The notes under the pieces are model-generated. The model searched no databases and was not told where the DNA came from. It worked only from the letters and a program-made list of their open reading frames with translations. A stretch of DNA of 64,000 nucleotides from positions 34,559,068 to 34,623,067 of the forward strand of contig JAYGXS010000004.1 in the NCBI GenBank assembly GCA_036362985.1, read 5' to 3'. Below are positions 46,235 through 58,319 of the stretch, one piece after another; the stretch's first letter is position 1; each line of letters starts with the position of its first letter. Made by a program: the position numbers and the translations under genes. The DNA comes from Ligula intestinalis (taxonomy: Eukaryota > Platyhelminthes > Cestoda > Diphyllobothriidea > Diphyllobothriidae).

Positions 46235-48585
46235 GGAACTTGCGCTGAGCTGTCGATTTTACTTTCTGTTGCCATTTTCAGGCTCCTGCCACCGTCTGTA
46301 CCAGTCGGTTGACGAGACTGGCCAGAGTCGCTGCTACATCCAGTGACCCCGTCTGTCCCTAACATGCACACGACCTGTTCCCCTCCCTCCTCTCCCCCAG
46401 AAACACAAACACTAAAATTTCGTCCAAAATATAATGGACAGTAGATGACCTAAAGCATGCAAGTTCCTGATCGAAATTTAAGTGAGAAAGTCAGAATGCT
46501 TTTGGTTTTCTTTTTTGCATTTTTTAAATTGATTTGAATCACAAGAACCCTTTACATATGTGGATCTATAGTGCCTTGATAAGACTCGTCTGAACAGATG
46601 CTTCTTCAGGCAATCGAGTGAGAGTCGAGTAAGAATGCTGCCTGCAGTATCTAGAAGGCAGATTCCCATGTACTTATCCAGGAGTTCCCAAGTCAATTTA
46701 TGTTCTTGTATGTGAAGAACGGTAGTACCATTGATGCGTTGAGGGACATGTCTGTTTAGCCCCACATCCCGCATGCGGTGCATGCCACCCGTAGTGTCAC
46801 GAAATCACATCCCAAGCACGCGACAAACTACCGGTTAAGGTCACGGATGCGTGAGCAGACCCTTTTTGTTCTGACTAGCCACCCGTCAGCCTATTACATA
46901 TCCCCATGCCATATACCCCGCTGTGTCAACAAGACTCCCACCTGCGCCGTCTTCCGCTCTCAGTACATGTCCTCCCTGCAAATAGCCTTCAGTTGGGGTT
47001 GGGATTACAGGTTGGTTCGGGGTTAGTGCTAGTCTGGAGGTTGGGGCACGGGAATAGTTATCAGCCCTGGAATTTGGCCACCTGTGTTATCGCGGTGGAC
47101 TTCTTTCTCCCTTGTTTTAGCAAGGAATCTATAGCATAATTGGCACGAGGTTCATTCGTAAATGAAATTCAAATGCGGAGAAGTAATCACCTCGTAATCA
47201 CTGAAAGACCAATCAGTGGGTGGAACACTGCCCTGACAGTAAAGGCTTCCATCAGCCCACATCTGAAATGCATATTTGATTCGATTATAGCAGCTTCATA
47301 CGCTATAGGCGGCACAGTCAACTCCTGTGTCAACTATCAACAGTGCGTTCGACTTTCTGCATCAGTATCACTCCCTCCCTTTTATTAGAGGATGGAAGTG
47401 ATACTTCTACCTTTTATTTTAAACGTGCAGTAGGGGATTGGGATAAATGTAACGCTGCTATAGAATGGAAATTAATTGGTGTTTTGGCAGATTAAAAAAA
47501 AACTACTTGGGCGCAGTTGTATCGAATACCATGACCTGGATAGTATTTGGATCCATCACAATAAGCGGAAGGCTGCAGGAGAGCGGACACTGATATTTAA
47601 TGGACACAATGTCGTTGAACGGGACTAAACGGTAATGGCTTTTAAATTTGGCTTGACTACTAGATCAATACCTACTAGGACCCCACAAAACAAAACTTTT
47701 TTATCAAGCTTGTCGGCTCATGTGGAAGAATTTACCTAGCAAGATAGATCTGCATTAAATCTCCCCTCATATATATTGGCCAACTGCAAATCAATGTTTG
47801 CAACCACTTGCGTACCTACAAACGCTGACATGAGCGGCATTTGGATCTTCTTACTTTCACGGCGATTCTGCCACTTCGCATGTTTAATGAGAATAATTTC
47901 TACAGAAAATCATCAGAAAACAACAGAAAAGCCTGATTTCGATATGCACCACGGTGTCCACAAGCATCCCCACCTGTACTGTCTTCCGTACCCAGTACAC
48001 TTCCTGCCTATAAACAGTCTTCTGTTTTGCATGCATAACAGAACAGAAGCACAATTTATGTTTTTAGGTGAAGACCATCGTAACTCTAAATTTCGGCTGC
48101 GTTAATATCGGCTTCCGATGCCTTTCTGCTTGCCAGTTATCAAACAGTCCTTACTAATTCTTGAAATGGCAACGCGAGTTGGTAGTGGGTATTAATATCC
48201 ACTTGTGCACCTTGGCGAACGGCTTCTTCATAAATTTTTGACAAGTTGACAACACTGCAAAACTGCACAGCACCACACTCCACGGTATTTGACTCCACTG
48301 TCAGGACAGTTGATTTATTGGGGCTCAGCGTAGACCGTAGACCACCTCGAAGGCCGCGAAGCAATTCTTATCAATAAAATATCCGGGTGAGCACGCCTGC
48401 GAACTCAGATGTGGTCTAGATGATGCCACCAACACAAGCGAGGTTGCAGCGAATTCAAAATGTCCCACATTGGTAGACAAAAAGCAGTGTTGGTTGGATG
48501 AAGACTGAAATTACGCCCAAACCTGCAGGATGAAGAAGCCATTTCTGTTGCAGCAGCGATCCCGGAGCGACCATGCTCGCTATCC
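46235..48585. other. No gene seen; small repeat pair at 46890-46990 and 47945-48025
   Basis: The pair shares CCCCACCTG...GTCTTCCG...CAGTACA...TCCTGCC and a following AACAGTCTTC-like word, in the same orientation about 1 kb apart. The minus ORF of 101 codons at 46478-46783 has no recognised domain. Confidence 0.4.
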
Positions 48586-48589
48586 CTAG

Positions 48590-48850
48590 CAGTGTGGCCC
48601 GTACCTGTATTCCTAAAATTCGACCGTCGACTCCGATGGTGTCCAGCATGTGCTCCATAGTGTGATGGTGCGGGGACGGTGACTTACACTTGGATTGGTT
48701 TTAAGTAACAGGAGACTGGTTTTGCATGCACCGCACTAACTTTTCCCTCACCCACCTATGCCCGGTGCCATAACAGAGTCAAGAAGACCGGAGGCAGAAT
48801 TGGGCACAGGTGGTTGGCGCAGGCGGATCCAGCCAAACTGAATCAGATCC
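48590..48850. repeat. Dispersed repeat, unit 2 of 3 (GTCAAGAAGACC family)
   Basis: AATTCGACCGTCGACTCCGA, GGTGTCCAGCATG and GAGTCAAGAAGACCGGAGGC correspond in order to the unit at 45770-46230. The right part of that unit is not recognisable here. Confidence 0.45.
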
Positions 48851-49169
48851 CACAGGGTGCACATGCACATAATTCAGTAAGCACAGTCCATTAGACAGTT
48901 GGCAGGGCAGGGCAGGGTGGGCAGGGCTTCATTGAACTTGCTATGCACGAGGTCAGAGCTTGTTATTAGATGGAGGACGTTGACAATGAAGACTCTGACT
49001 AGTTTTTTTTCCCACGGTTCAGCAGCCACATGGCCATAAAAGGACGACCATCTCGTGGCATCGTTCATGATGACGAAAGAGACTGTGGAGTCTCGTGGCT
49101 CAATCTTTTGAGGTTCGCTTTAGAAGAAGAAGATGAATTTGGCACCTGCCTCTACCGCAGTTGATTGGG

Positions 49170-49400
49170 TTAAAAAGATAAAACCCTAACCAGTGTGATC
49201 TTCAGGCCCGATTGCTTGTGGAAAGAGAAAAAGAGCGACGCCAGAAGGAAATGCAGAATAGGTAGGCCGGATTTAACTATCGGACGAGCGCGCAATCGCA
49301 TTCCAGACTGTCAAATCGGCCCGCACTTGATTTGGACGCATATGGGATAGCGTTTCGCGCTCATCATGGAGCATTTTGTGTAGGGTTGTGGCGAGAGGAT
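49170..49400 (-). repeat. LTR-like dispersed repeat, tail fragment H
   Basis: On the minus strand: TATTCTGCATTTCC, CTTTTTCTCTTTCC, a GGGCCTGAAGATCAC block and GGTTAGGGTTTT, the order of the LTR-like family tail. The upstream part is too diverged to place. Confidence 0.4.
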
Positions 49401-49799
49401 GTGGAGTAAATCAGAAGCAATGGGTTTTGAAGATTTGCGCCCTTAACTTTTGCATCTGGTTTATCTCACCGGTCGAGGGAGGTTACTGGTGTTTCAGAAT
49501 AATAATTATTAGGAGACCTTGTCAGCTTCGCCAAAATGTTTTATGAGGAATTTCAGCGTATTACCTATAAATGCTTACTACTAACATGTTCGCATGTGCT
49601 CTAACCGACATAGGTAGTGCCATTTCTGGCACATCTTCACACCTGGCAGATGCCTGCGTGTATGCGGCGGGGCATTTACATCAGTATAACGTAGTGATTC
49701 ATCCATCACAGCGCAACGAGGCACTGAGAGTCCTCAAACACATCACCCGTCCACCCTCCTGTCCATATTCAGTTTCCGTAATTTCATCTTCACACCTTC

Positions 49800-49930
49800 A
49801 TTCCACATGACCACTTACATACTATTCATCCTGCTTTACTGGTACCGTATGCCTCTTTATATTCTTATCTTTGACAATGGAAGACTCTACGAACTCTAAG
49901 GTTGTGAAAGTTGAACCAATGCCTTCGCAA
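49800..49930 (+). repeat. Segment duplicated at 51075-51200, coding-like
   Basis: Translated in one frame it reads YRMPLYILIFDNGRLYEL then a stop. The other copy reads YRIPFYIPISNDGRIYEFEG and stays open. Similarity is better in protein than in DNA, as for a decayed exon or transposon ORF. No known family was recognised. Downstream, at 49911-50099, another frame ends in a hydrophobic segment (LGTVIVVILFCVSALYFV). Confidence 0.4.
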
Positions 49931-50149
49931 CTCATCCCGCCTCTTTTGCCACTCCAGGCTGCCAGAATTAATGGTGTTATTCTACAGCGCTTTAGGAGGT
50001 TCAATGCTGGGAACAGTAATAGTTGTTATTTTGTTCTGTGTTTCTGCCTTGTATTTCGTGTCCTCGGTCAGGGGACAACTTGCTGATGATGCTTTTTGAC
50101 TTCTTCCCCTCGCAACGAGTGTACAGTATTACTGCAGTGGCTTTAGTTA

Positions 50150-50490
50150 AGCGGTAAAACCATTGCCATTGCGATCGTCAGACTTGGTTCCGTGTGGGAA
50201 GAGAAGAAGTGGGACACCAGATAGGAGGAGTAGTATGTGCTGTACAGATGAAGTGGAGAATAGTTTGGAAGAAGGTGACCGTACGCGACCACCTGCAAGA
50301 GGGCTGGTGTTTGAAGTGTTTGAGCCTGGCAGTCGTCACAACGAGGTCCTGTGTGAGTCATCTTTGAAGGTGATTAGTCAGACCGGACTAGGTTAGGCAG
50401 GCACTGGTGCGTGCGCACTTGATAACGGCCGCGAGAGGCGAGAGTTGCGCGCGGAGTGGGGTTGCTACAGTATTTGCCTAAATGAGACTA
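50150..50490 (-). repeat. LTR-like dispersed repeat, copy I
   Basis: On the minus strand: ACTATTCTCCACTTCATCTG, TACAGCACATACTACTCC, CTTCTCTTCCCACACGGAAC and a tail ending TTTTACCGCTTAAC. Same order as copies C to F, but more diverged. It accounts for the overlapping 72- and 77-codon ORFs here. Confidence 0.5.
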
Positions 50491-50494
50491 CTCC

Positions 50495-52925
50495 TAGATG
50501 TTGGTTAAATTCAGATCCTGGTCAGGGCTTTTTGCAGCGAAAAATCGACCTGCACATCCTTTAGACGCCTACGCATTTGCGTATGGCGCTCTCCATCGGT
50601 CAGTGACTGGAAGAAAATAATTATTTCTGAAATAATCTACTGTGATGACGTTCTGGCATGATGTCCCCATCTAGCCTATGTCGCCGATCAAGGAAGGTTG
50701 CTGGATGCTGCCGCTGCGCTGAACCTGGCTTCATGTATGCGCAACCGACGAATGGGTACCAATGCACAAAGTATTGCGAGAGTCTATCAGGTTTACAGAC
50801 GGGTTTGGTGAGGACGGTCAGCATGCTGCTTACCAGTAATGGCTACTACCATCGTTGCGTCTATTTTAATTGGCAGGGAACTGGCATGTCGGTGAAATTT
50901 ATTTTATAACTAAACGTATATCAATTGCTGACATCATACCTGTTGCGGGGTATGATCGTCGGCCACGTCATTGTACCGGGAGTAGCCGTAAAACTGCAGC
51001 GTCTGTCACGATCCATACGCCTCCCATTAAAAATTCCGCTCATATTCAATGTTTACATTGTTATCGGCACACGTCCAGCGCTGAGTACCTATTCTTCATT
51101 GTGTTCAAAAGGTATCGCATCCCTTTTTACATTCCTATTTCCAACGATGGACGAATCTACGAGTTTGAAGGCTCAGAAAAAATTGAACAAATGCCTTCGA
51201 TAAACAAAATGACTCTTTCTGAGACAAATATTTAATAGATATTAACTTGTAAATGCACACACAGCACAACTCGATTTTTCGAAGATCTTCTTTCTTTTCA
51301 GCACACACAGTTTCATTCGTTTTCACGTAAACCCAGCCCATTACTCCGTATTGCCTCCTTTAAGAGATGAGCTGATGCTCGATGTTCAGTAACACCCAGC
51401 GCTCAAAACCTAGAGGAATCCAACTTGGCACGCCCAGCTCTGGAGATCTATCGGCCACGGACGGAGTGCTGCATTTAATTATGCAGGGTTCTTGAGTGAC
51501 TAAGCTCCAGCGAGTCTTTCTTGTTTGCTAGAATGTCCTACCAAGCAACAAGCCCACTGCGAATAAGTGGTATAGCCGTACGGTCTTCCATTCACCGTTG
51601 TAATGCGTGCTTGTATTCTAGCATTGATTTTGCCTAACTAAAATGTTTGAATAATAAATGCGGCTTCTATGCGCCAATTCCGCGTTGCCCAAGGCTTTGC
51701 CTGATTCATACCGTTAAGGTATCCGGGCTAGATGATTATAAAATGCAACAATGCCTTTAATTGAGATATATAATGGAGTGGAGTTTAATGTAAAGGTATC
51801 CTTGCAGAACTGGTAATCATTCTTATCTGTTTCGAAACTCCTAAGGAATAATATTCAGTAAACGCTGCTACATAATCATAATTTCAGCAAGATTTGTAAC
51901 TTTTATGAAAATCTCGGTGATAAAATGGAAAAGAAAAATTGATGCCTTTAAAAGTTTGTACCCTATATCAGCTGGAAAACGCTGCGCTAGCCAGAGCTCC
52001 CCAGCGCCATTGGTCAATACAATTTTGGGTCAACTGGTTACTTCCCGGCTGGATGGCAGTCGCGTATTGTGAGGTTATTCTCTGGGATAATTATGCCAAA
52101 ATCTTGAAGACTACCTGCGTGACATACTAAGAAAACCTGGCAGTCCTTAGGCGTGCATAAAAATCCAAAACCATTTTGCCCATATAAGTGGACTCTTTTT
52201 TCAAAGAAGTTGTGAACATGAATGCTTAAAGTAGGCAATGGTGTCGATAAATTGACCAAAAAAGTCAGTAGTTGATTATTTGTAACAAATAATCAGTTTC
52301 TAACATCTATTCATTCAGGTGGATGTGAGGCTTGAACTACCGAGGCGAATCTTCGCATTCCAATCTGTATATTTAATAAAAGAGATCTTGTAGCTTTGTG
52401 CGGTTCCTATTCCGTTTTTGATTGGCTGGCGTTAAGATTTACAGGTCAGATTGAAACGGCGTCAGCGCCTTCTACGCGCGTTTGTCCGTACCACGCTCAC
52501 TCTGTAGGCACGCGCGCGCGCCAATGGCATGCACGTGTGTGTGTTTCTCTACTGTTCTATCGCCTGACTGCTTTCATTGTTTGGATGGAAACCAGCCTAG
52601 CCGTAAATAACTTGACCTCACGACAGTTCCCCCGTCGATTTCGACGATGGGCACCGCGTGCTCCAACAGCCGCAGCAAACGCTGAAGCAAGGGCTAAATC
52701 CGCTGTCTCCGGCTCTTGAACACTTAAGTGTCCACGACTTGAATTTAAAGCGACGGTGTGTTTTGCGGCTTGCGTCAAGAGACGTGACACCAAATAACTA
52801 ATGCAAGAGTCAAACGAAAAACAAATTCAACCTGTTCTGAGAACATTCGCATGTAGTTTGCTGAACTTAACCATACTTATCAAATATGTTTTTGCTTTTA
52901 TCTAAATTACCGCTAAAAACCGAAA
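50495..52925. other. No gene seen; duplicated segment at 51075-51200 and CpG-rich patch at 52400-52540
   Basis: The ORF at 50870-51235 (121 codons) contains the open copy of the duplicated YRIPFYIPISNDGRIYEF segment; a gene cannot be claimed. At 52400-52540 a CpG-rich patch with GATTGGCTGG and a CGCGCGCGC run resembles the one at 5885-6140. Confidence 0.4.
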
Positions 52926-53150
52926 AAAAGTTCTCAGAAAGAGCTGTGTGGACAATTACGTCTACCTTAGAGACAATGTTCGTAATGAGGGAGGTAATAT
53001 TGATCGTGGTCAACTTCTCATCTTACCCTCAAGCCACATTGGGTCACCTCGCTATATGCATGAGAAAACTCAAGATGCTTTAGTTTACGTTAGGCGTTTT
53101 GAACGCCCAAATCTATTTATTACATGCACCCCATGCAACCCTACTTGGCT

Positions 53151-53606
53151 ATCTGCGTACCGTGATTACCCCGCTATCGATCTTATCAGCCAGACCTGAC
53201 GGCCTAAACATTCATCCTTGGTTTGACCCAAAGCGGACTGTCGACGATCTGGACGGATGCCTCCGTTTTTCCAGTTCCGTTGGCGGACCCTGCAATCAGC
53301 AAGGAAGAATCAGGACGCGGCTTCCACACGGTGATGATCCTGGGAGCCTTTGCAATGCCCCCCGTTGGAACCCCCTTTTTTCTCCTAAATCCCACGCATT
53401 CCCTCCACAAGAGCGACAGTTTTTCTCCTAAAAATCCCAAAGGAGTTTTTTCACTGTCTGCTCCTATTTTCATCCTATGACACAGGACAACTGGCCTCAC
53501 CAACAGTCTGAGAAGCAAATTTTCTGCTACCACTGCACATATGTACAAATAGGGCACTCAAAGGAATTTTTCCTACATATCCCTCAATATGCTGATACTG
53601 ATACTG
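53151..53606. mobile_element. 456-bp insertion in the Helitron with 14-base target-site duplication
   Basis: AACCCTACTTGGCT (53137-53150) and AACCCATCTTGGCC (53607-53620) flank it, three mismatches over 14. The duplicated bases code for the NPTW / NPSW motif, which should occur once. A diverged copy of the insert's right half is at 1-255. No recognised protein is encoded; the 110- and 117-codon ORFs across it are not conserved in the other copy. Confidence 0.75.
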
Positions 53607-54144
53607 AACCCATCTTGGCCTGAAATTGCTGCTAAACTGTTCTCCGGTCAAATGACCAAGGATCACCATGATTTGTCGGCGTGGGTATTTCAGCCGAAAT
53701 TGACAAGCATGATGAAACTCATCACTAGATTTAAAATTTTCGGTGCGTTTTGGTGCCACATGTACACTGTCGAGTGGCAAAAGATAGGACTACCTTACGC
53801 ACACATTTTTAGGCTGGCTGCAGGAAAAATTGCGTTCTGTTGATGTTGACAGAATTCGTATGTGCAGAGTTGGCCGACCTGGCGGCTGACCCTGTTCTGT
53901 TTGAAACAGTCAAAACGTAGATGGTGCATAGTCTATGTGGTGAGCTGAACCCTAGCAGCCCTTGCACCAAAAATTATCCCAAGCGGTTCATTGCCACAAC
54001 TCGGACTACCGCAGACGGCTACCCTCTGTACAGACGAAGACGGCCTGAGATTGGTGGGTTCACAGCTGTTGTCAATGCAAGGCGACACGGACGTGAGGGA
54101 ATCGATAACCGTTGGATTGCGCCGTACGCCCACATCAACGTGGA

Positions 54145-54376
54145 ACCACAGCAGACGCGTCTTCGACCGCGTTCCCACCCGCCCTCAGAGTGGCCAAGGT
54201 CTGCTACACCAAACCTCCCTATGGTGGATCCATCTCTTCCCTCTCAATCTGTTTTTTTTATGACAGAGCAGCCCCTCCTGACTATGCTGCTCCGACTCCT
54301 TCTCCTCCTCCTCGCCACCGGGATTGAGGCCCATCCGGCGGGGTTCCGGATCCAACAAGGGCTACTTGCCTGCCTG
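54145..54376. mobile_element. 232-bp insertion in the Helitron with exact 12-bp target-site duplication
   Basis: CATCAACGTGGA occurs at 54133-54144 and 54377-54388; in the protein this duplicates the HINVE/INVD motif. The insert has a polypyrimidine stretch and, in one frame, MLLRLLLLLLATGIEAHPAG, which recalls the N-terminal 2A-like stretch (leucine run, then a GxExNPGP-type end) of some CR1-type LINEs, but the final residues are wrong. Removing insert and one repeat would reconnect the Rep motifs. Confidence 0.7.
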
Positions 54377-57245
54377 CATCAACGTGGATATTTGCAACGG
54401 TGTAAAGTTGCCCGGACGCTTTTTCATGTTGATGTCTCCTCCTACTACACTTGGAAACAACAAACGTGGGCCCGGCGAAAGAAAGGAATGGCAACTGAAG
54501 GACATTCAGAATCAAATTCGATTTTAAACTTGGTCAGATTTACATTATTCATCCATCTAAACAAAAGTGTTACTTCCTAAAAATCCTTCTTTACGAGGTT
54601 CAGGATCCAACATCTTTTGAAAATCTTCGAACGGCGGATGTTTCTTTGTGTTCAACTTACAGAGAAGCCCGCATGATGCGTGGTTTACTTGAAAATGACA
54701 GTCATTGGGAGAATACCATTGCTGAGGTTGTTATTACTAACACTCCAAACCATCTACGGCGCCTCCTTGATTTGCTGATTAGGAGTTGTGAGTTGGCCTG
54801 CCCTTGCAGCCTGTGGTTAAAGTTCAGAAATGATGTTTCTGAAGACTACTGGTTTCAGCTACGGTTGCAAAATGGCGATACTGACATCAAATTTAATCCC
54901 GCCATCTTCAACATGGCCCTAATTTCCATTGAGGACATTTTGGTTGGCATGAATAGTGAGAAACTTAATGCATACCGATTCCCTCTGCTTAACAGGAGCG
55001 TTGGAAATCAGCTCCCCACTGAACTGCAGTGGGAGCTTTGCTACGACGTTACCCAGCTGGCAGCATGCGTTTCTCTAAACAAACCAAGGCTACTGGTCGA
55101 CCAACTGCACACATTCAACACTATTCTTGAGAGTGTCCACGGTCGCAGTAATGGTGATCACGTTTTCTTTTTGGATGCTCCTGGTGGAACGGGTGAAACT
55201 TTCGTCCTCAAGTTGCTCCTTGCCGAACTGCGCAAAGAAGATAAAATTTTTTTAGCTGTTGCATCGGCTGGTATTGCAGCGACGTTGCTTCCTGGCGGCA
55301 GAACTGCTCACATTACCTTCAAGCTTCCCTTTAGGTTAGCCGACGATGGTACCACAACATGTCAAATAAGCAGAGGCCATGGTTCAGCTGAAATGCTGAA
55401 GCGATGCTCAGCAATAATTTGGGACGAGTGCACAATAGCACACAGGATTGCACTAGAAGCGCTGGATAGAACTCTGCATGATATCACAGAAAAGACCGCT
55501 CCGTTTGGTGGCATCACAATGGTTTTATCTGGCGATTTTCGTCAAACTCTACCTGCGATTCAAAGGGGTGCCAGAGGTGACCAGGTAAAGTCCTGCCTGA
55601 AATATTCCCTGTTATAGTCTACAGTAAAGCCATTGGAACTCATGACCCACATGAGAGTGCACCTCAATGCTGACCATGAGTCCGGCGAGTTCTGCCCTAA
55701 TATCTTGAAGATTTGTGAAAGTAAAATCGAAACCGATGCAACTGGACACAACCCCCCCGTGCTTTTGTTGCTAATTTAGTGAGCAGTGTCAAAGAGCTAA
55801 GAGAAAAAGTGTTCCTTAACCTCCAAACCAATTTCTCAGACGTTGAGTGGCTCTGCGAACGCAGAATCCTGGCCCCCACAAACAAATTCGTCAATGCCAT
55901 TAACGCGAGACTAACCCACCTTCTGCCAGATGCGGAAAAACTGTAAAAATCCTACGAAACAACAGTCGAACCTACAGATTGCGTTAATTATCCAATTAAA
56001 TTCTTGAACAGTTTGGAAATACCTGGCGGCCCTTCCCATAAACTGATTCTGAAAGTTGGCACGCCGATTATGCTAATGAGCAATCTGGCCGAACCACGGC
56101 TATGGAATGGCTCTAGGCTGACTGTCCAGCGTCTGATGAGCTATATGATAGAGGCCACCATTATTACCATTATTATTACCGGTTGTGCGAAAGGAGATAT
56201 TGTTTACATTCCTCGCATTCCCATCATCCCGTCCGATAACACCTTCAGTCTCCGGCGTCTGCAGTTTCCTGTGGAGGTTTGCTTAGCAATGTCCATCAAC
56301 AAGTCCCAAGGTCAAACCTTCAAGGTGGCTGGACTTCACCTTGAAGAATCGCACTTTTCCCACAGCCAACTCTACGTTGCCATATCTCGAGTTGGTTCAA
56401 AACGGAATTTATACATCTGGACACCCAACGGAATTTCGAAGAATGTTGCTTACCGTGAAGCATTGGTTTGGCAGTTATATCTTCCACTTCTTTACGGTTC
56501 CTATTAATATCCCACTTATGACCGCCCCTTCTGTAATTCCTCAGTCACTCAAACTTCGGCTCTTTTTTGTTCCTCCCTCGCCGTTTTACCCTGCCTCCGT
56601 CCCTCCCATTAGTACTTTTACGTGTGTCCTCCTCACTGTTCCCGTTTGAAGTCTACCAAGTTTTCCCTTAATGGTTCCGTACGTCACTCTCTCCTTTGCC
56701 ACAATTACAGTTCTCCATCTTTCCATACTGTTCTTCATTACTGTTTGCTTATCCTTCGTACGTATACATTGTTTCAAATGGATACCAATGGGTAAGGAAG
56801 CCAAGGTGAAGCCGGGATTCCGCGCTAGTAAGGAATAAAATGATTGTTCGCTCAATGCGATAAGGTCGTAATTAATCTAATTTTTCCAACTCTAGTAAAT
56901 AAGTCTGCTGCTATCCAATTAAGCCGTGGCTGGACATACCGGCTGGAGTGAGCATCCGACAATTTTTTTTCAAATCATAATCGCTGCACTGTTTTCCATT
57001 TCTATATATGGACAGAATACCGCCCTAAATTTAATTTTTCCGCCTCGCAAAACTGATTTTTTATCATCAGCCCGTGTTACCTACAACTTATGACGACTTA
57101 AAAGAAATGCGACCACGAATTCTTTCCACTGATTCACCGGTTTTGTACTCAAAGCCTACGCAAGCATGCTTACCGATGAGTATACTTGAGAGACTAGTCG
57201 TTAGACAAATTCTGTACTTGGAGCATTGCTTTCCCGGAAGAAATT

Positions 57246-57343
57246 TGAATAAGGTGAAGATCACAAACTGAGCAGAATGTATTGACGTCATAGTGTATTG
57301 ACATCAATACATTCTGCTCAATTTGTGATCTTCGCCTTATTCA
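57246..57343. ncRNA. 43-bp-arm hairpin, candidate foldback element or small-RNA precursor
   Basis: The arms 57246-57288 and 57301-57343 are reverse complements with three differences, all C/T transitions, separated by a 12-base loop. As RNA on one strand those differences become G-U pairs, so the helix would be nearly continuous over 43 bp. A second small perfect inverted repeat (GTATTGA / TCAATAC) spans the loop edge. No protein is encoded. It may be a foldback element, the terminal hairpin of a transposon, or a precursor of small RNAs. Confidence 0.6.
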
Positions 57344-57589
57344 GAATTCTGTAATGTTTTCAATCAGTTTAATTACCATATATGGCCAATGCTTCTTCCC
57401 CTGTACGTGCAGCTACGTAAAACTATCTCTCAAGGATGAACACTGAAATACTCAAGTGTCTTAACAGTTAGATACTTACAAAAGGAGAGAAGACTTCTTT
57501 AATATCGTGCTCTATCGAGTAGCTGTTAGTGCAGTAGGACTCTGTCCTAAGTTACGCTCCCATTTGAGTTTAGGCCGGGTGCGGAATAT

Positions 57590-58050
57590 GTATACCCGAG
57601 AGTTTGATCGCTGTTTCTAGCGCTGTCCACCACGAGCTTCAGCAAGCTGAGGCAAACGCGGTGGTTTCCACAGGAATATAGCGGAAGAAGACTCGCGGAG
57701 AATCTACCCCACTCTCTGACCACTTCCACACCCTTGCCCGATGCATGACAAAGTCAACAAGACCGGAGATAGGGCAGGGCGTACGCGGTTTGCGCGCCAA
57801 CACCCCACTACGTGCCACAAAAATACTGCCTTGCTAGGAGATCTAACATGCGTGGGATTGCCATAAAGGCCACATTAATAAGGAGCCACTGCAGCCTGAC
57901 TCTCAATACGCCAGTCAGCCACTCCACACAGCAAGACACACAGTGTACTGACTGCGCGGAGCGAGTTATCCCGTCAGTTGGCAACCCTCCAAGCCACGGC
58001 CTTTAGCGCACGATGATAGCTTCAAGCGCATCAGATTGCTTATATAGAGG
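57590..58050. repeat. Dispersed repeat, unit 3 of 3 (GTCAAGAAGACC family)
   Basis: AAAGTCAACAAGACCGGAGA at 57751-57770, GAGTTATCCCGTCAGTTGGC at 57962-57981 and CATCAGATTG further on match 45770-46230 in order. A TATA-like word (GCTTATATAGAGG) lies at 58039-58051, a hint of promoter function in the element. Confidence 0.5.
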
Positions 58051-58319
58051 AGAGCAATGTGCCGAGGGTCGAACTTACTCTATCCCCCACCGCCAGCAAC
58101 AATCCGCCGCCTAAGTAATTTGGTACAGTGGCTGATAGGGACGGCGAAATCGTCTGTGCGCGCGCTACAGCACGATCTGGCCCCCTTGACACACGTCCCA
58201 CTTCACATTCAACACACACGCTGTGCTGATAGCGTGTCCGGTAAATGCGTCAGTTTGCAGTACTAACAAGGTAACAAGCTGTATACACATAACCCGTAAT
58301 ACAGATGGACTTGTGCTAA

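Larger units (their letters stand above)
52930..56507 (+). pseudogene. Helitron Rep/helicase pseudogene with two nested insertions
   Basis: A rolling-circle transposon protein in pieces. Rep part: LPSSHIGSPRYMHEKTQDAL, FERPNLFIT and CNPTW (to 53150), resuming after an insertion with NPSWPEIAAKLFSGQM, then VEWQKIGLPYAHIF. In that last block the HUH histidine pair reads Y.H, so the first metal ligand is lost. After NRWIAPYAHINVE and a second insertion comes INVDICNGVK, then a jump to SSYYTW...RRKKG: the stretch with the two catalytic tyrosines is missing. Helicase part: an open 323-codon block (54646-55617), in which Walker A reads GGTGETF (Lys to Glu), with DEC at Walker B and GDFRQTLP. After stops and frameshifts follow ERRILAPTNKFVNAINARL, SINKSQGQTF and LYVAISRVGS, ending at 56507. 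Inactive on several counts. Confidence 0.92.

Noticed and set aside
54145..54376. Functional 2A-type translational skipping peptide
   Set aside because: The obligatory NPGP end is absent (HPAG instead) and the frame is interrupted Helitron sequence.
57246..57343. Helitron 3' terminal hairpin
   Set aside because: Helitron ends have a short GC-rich hairpin followed closely by CTRR; this one has 43-bp arms and no CTRR after it.
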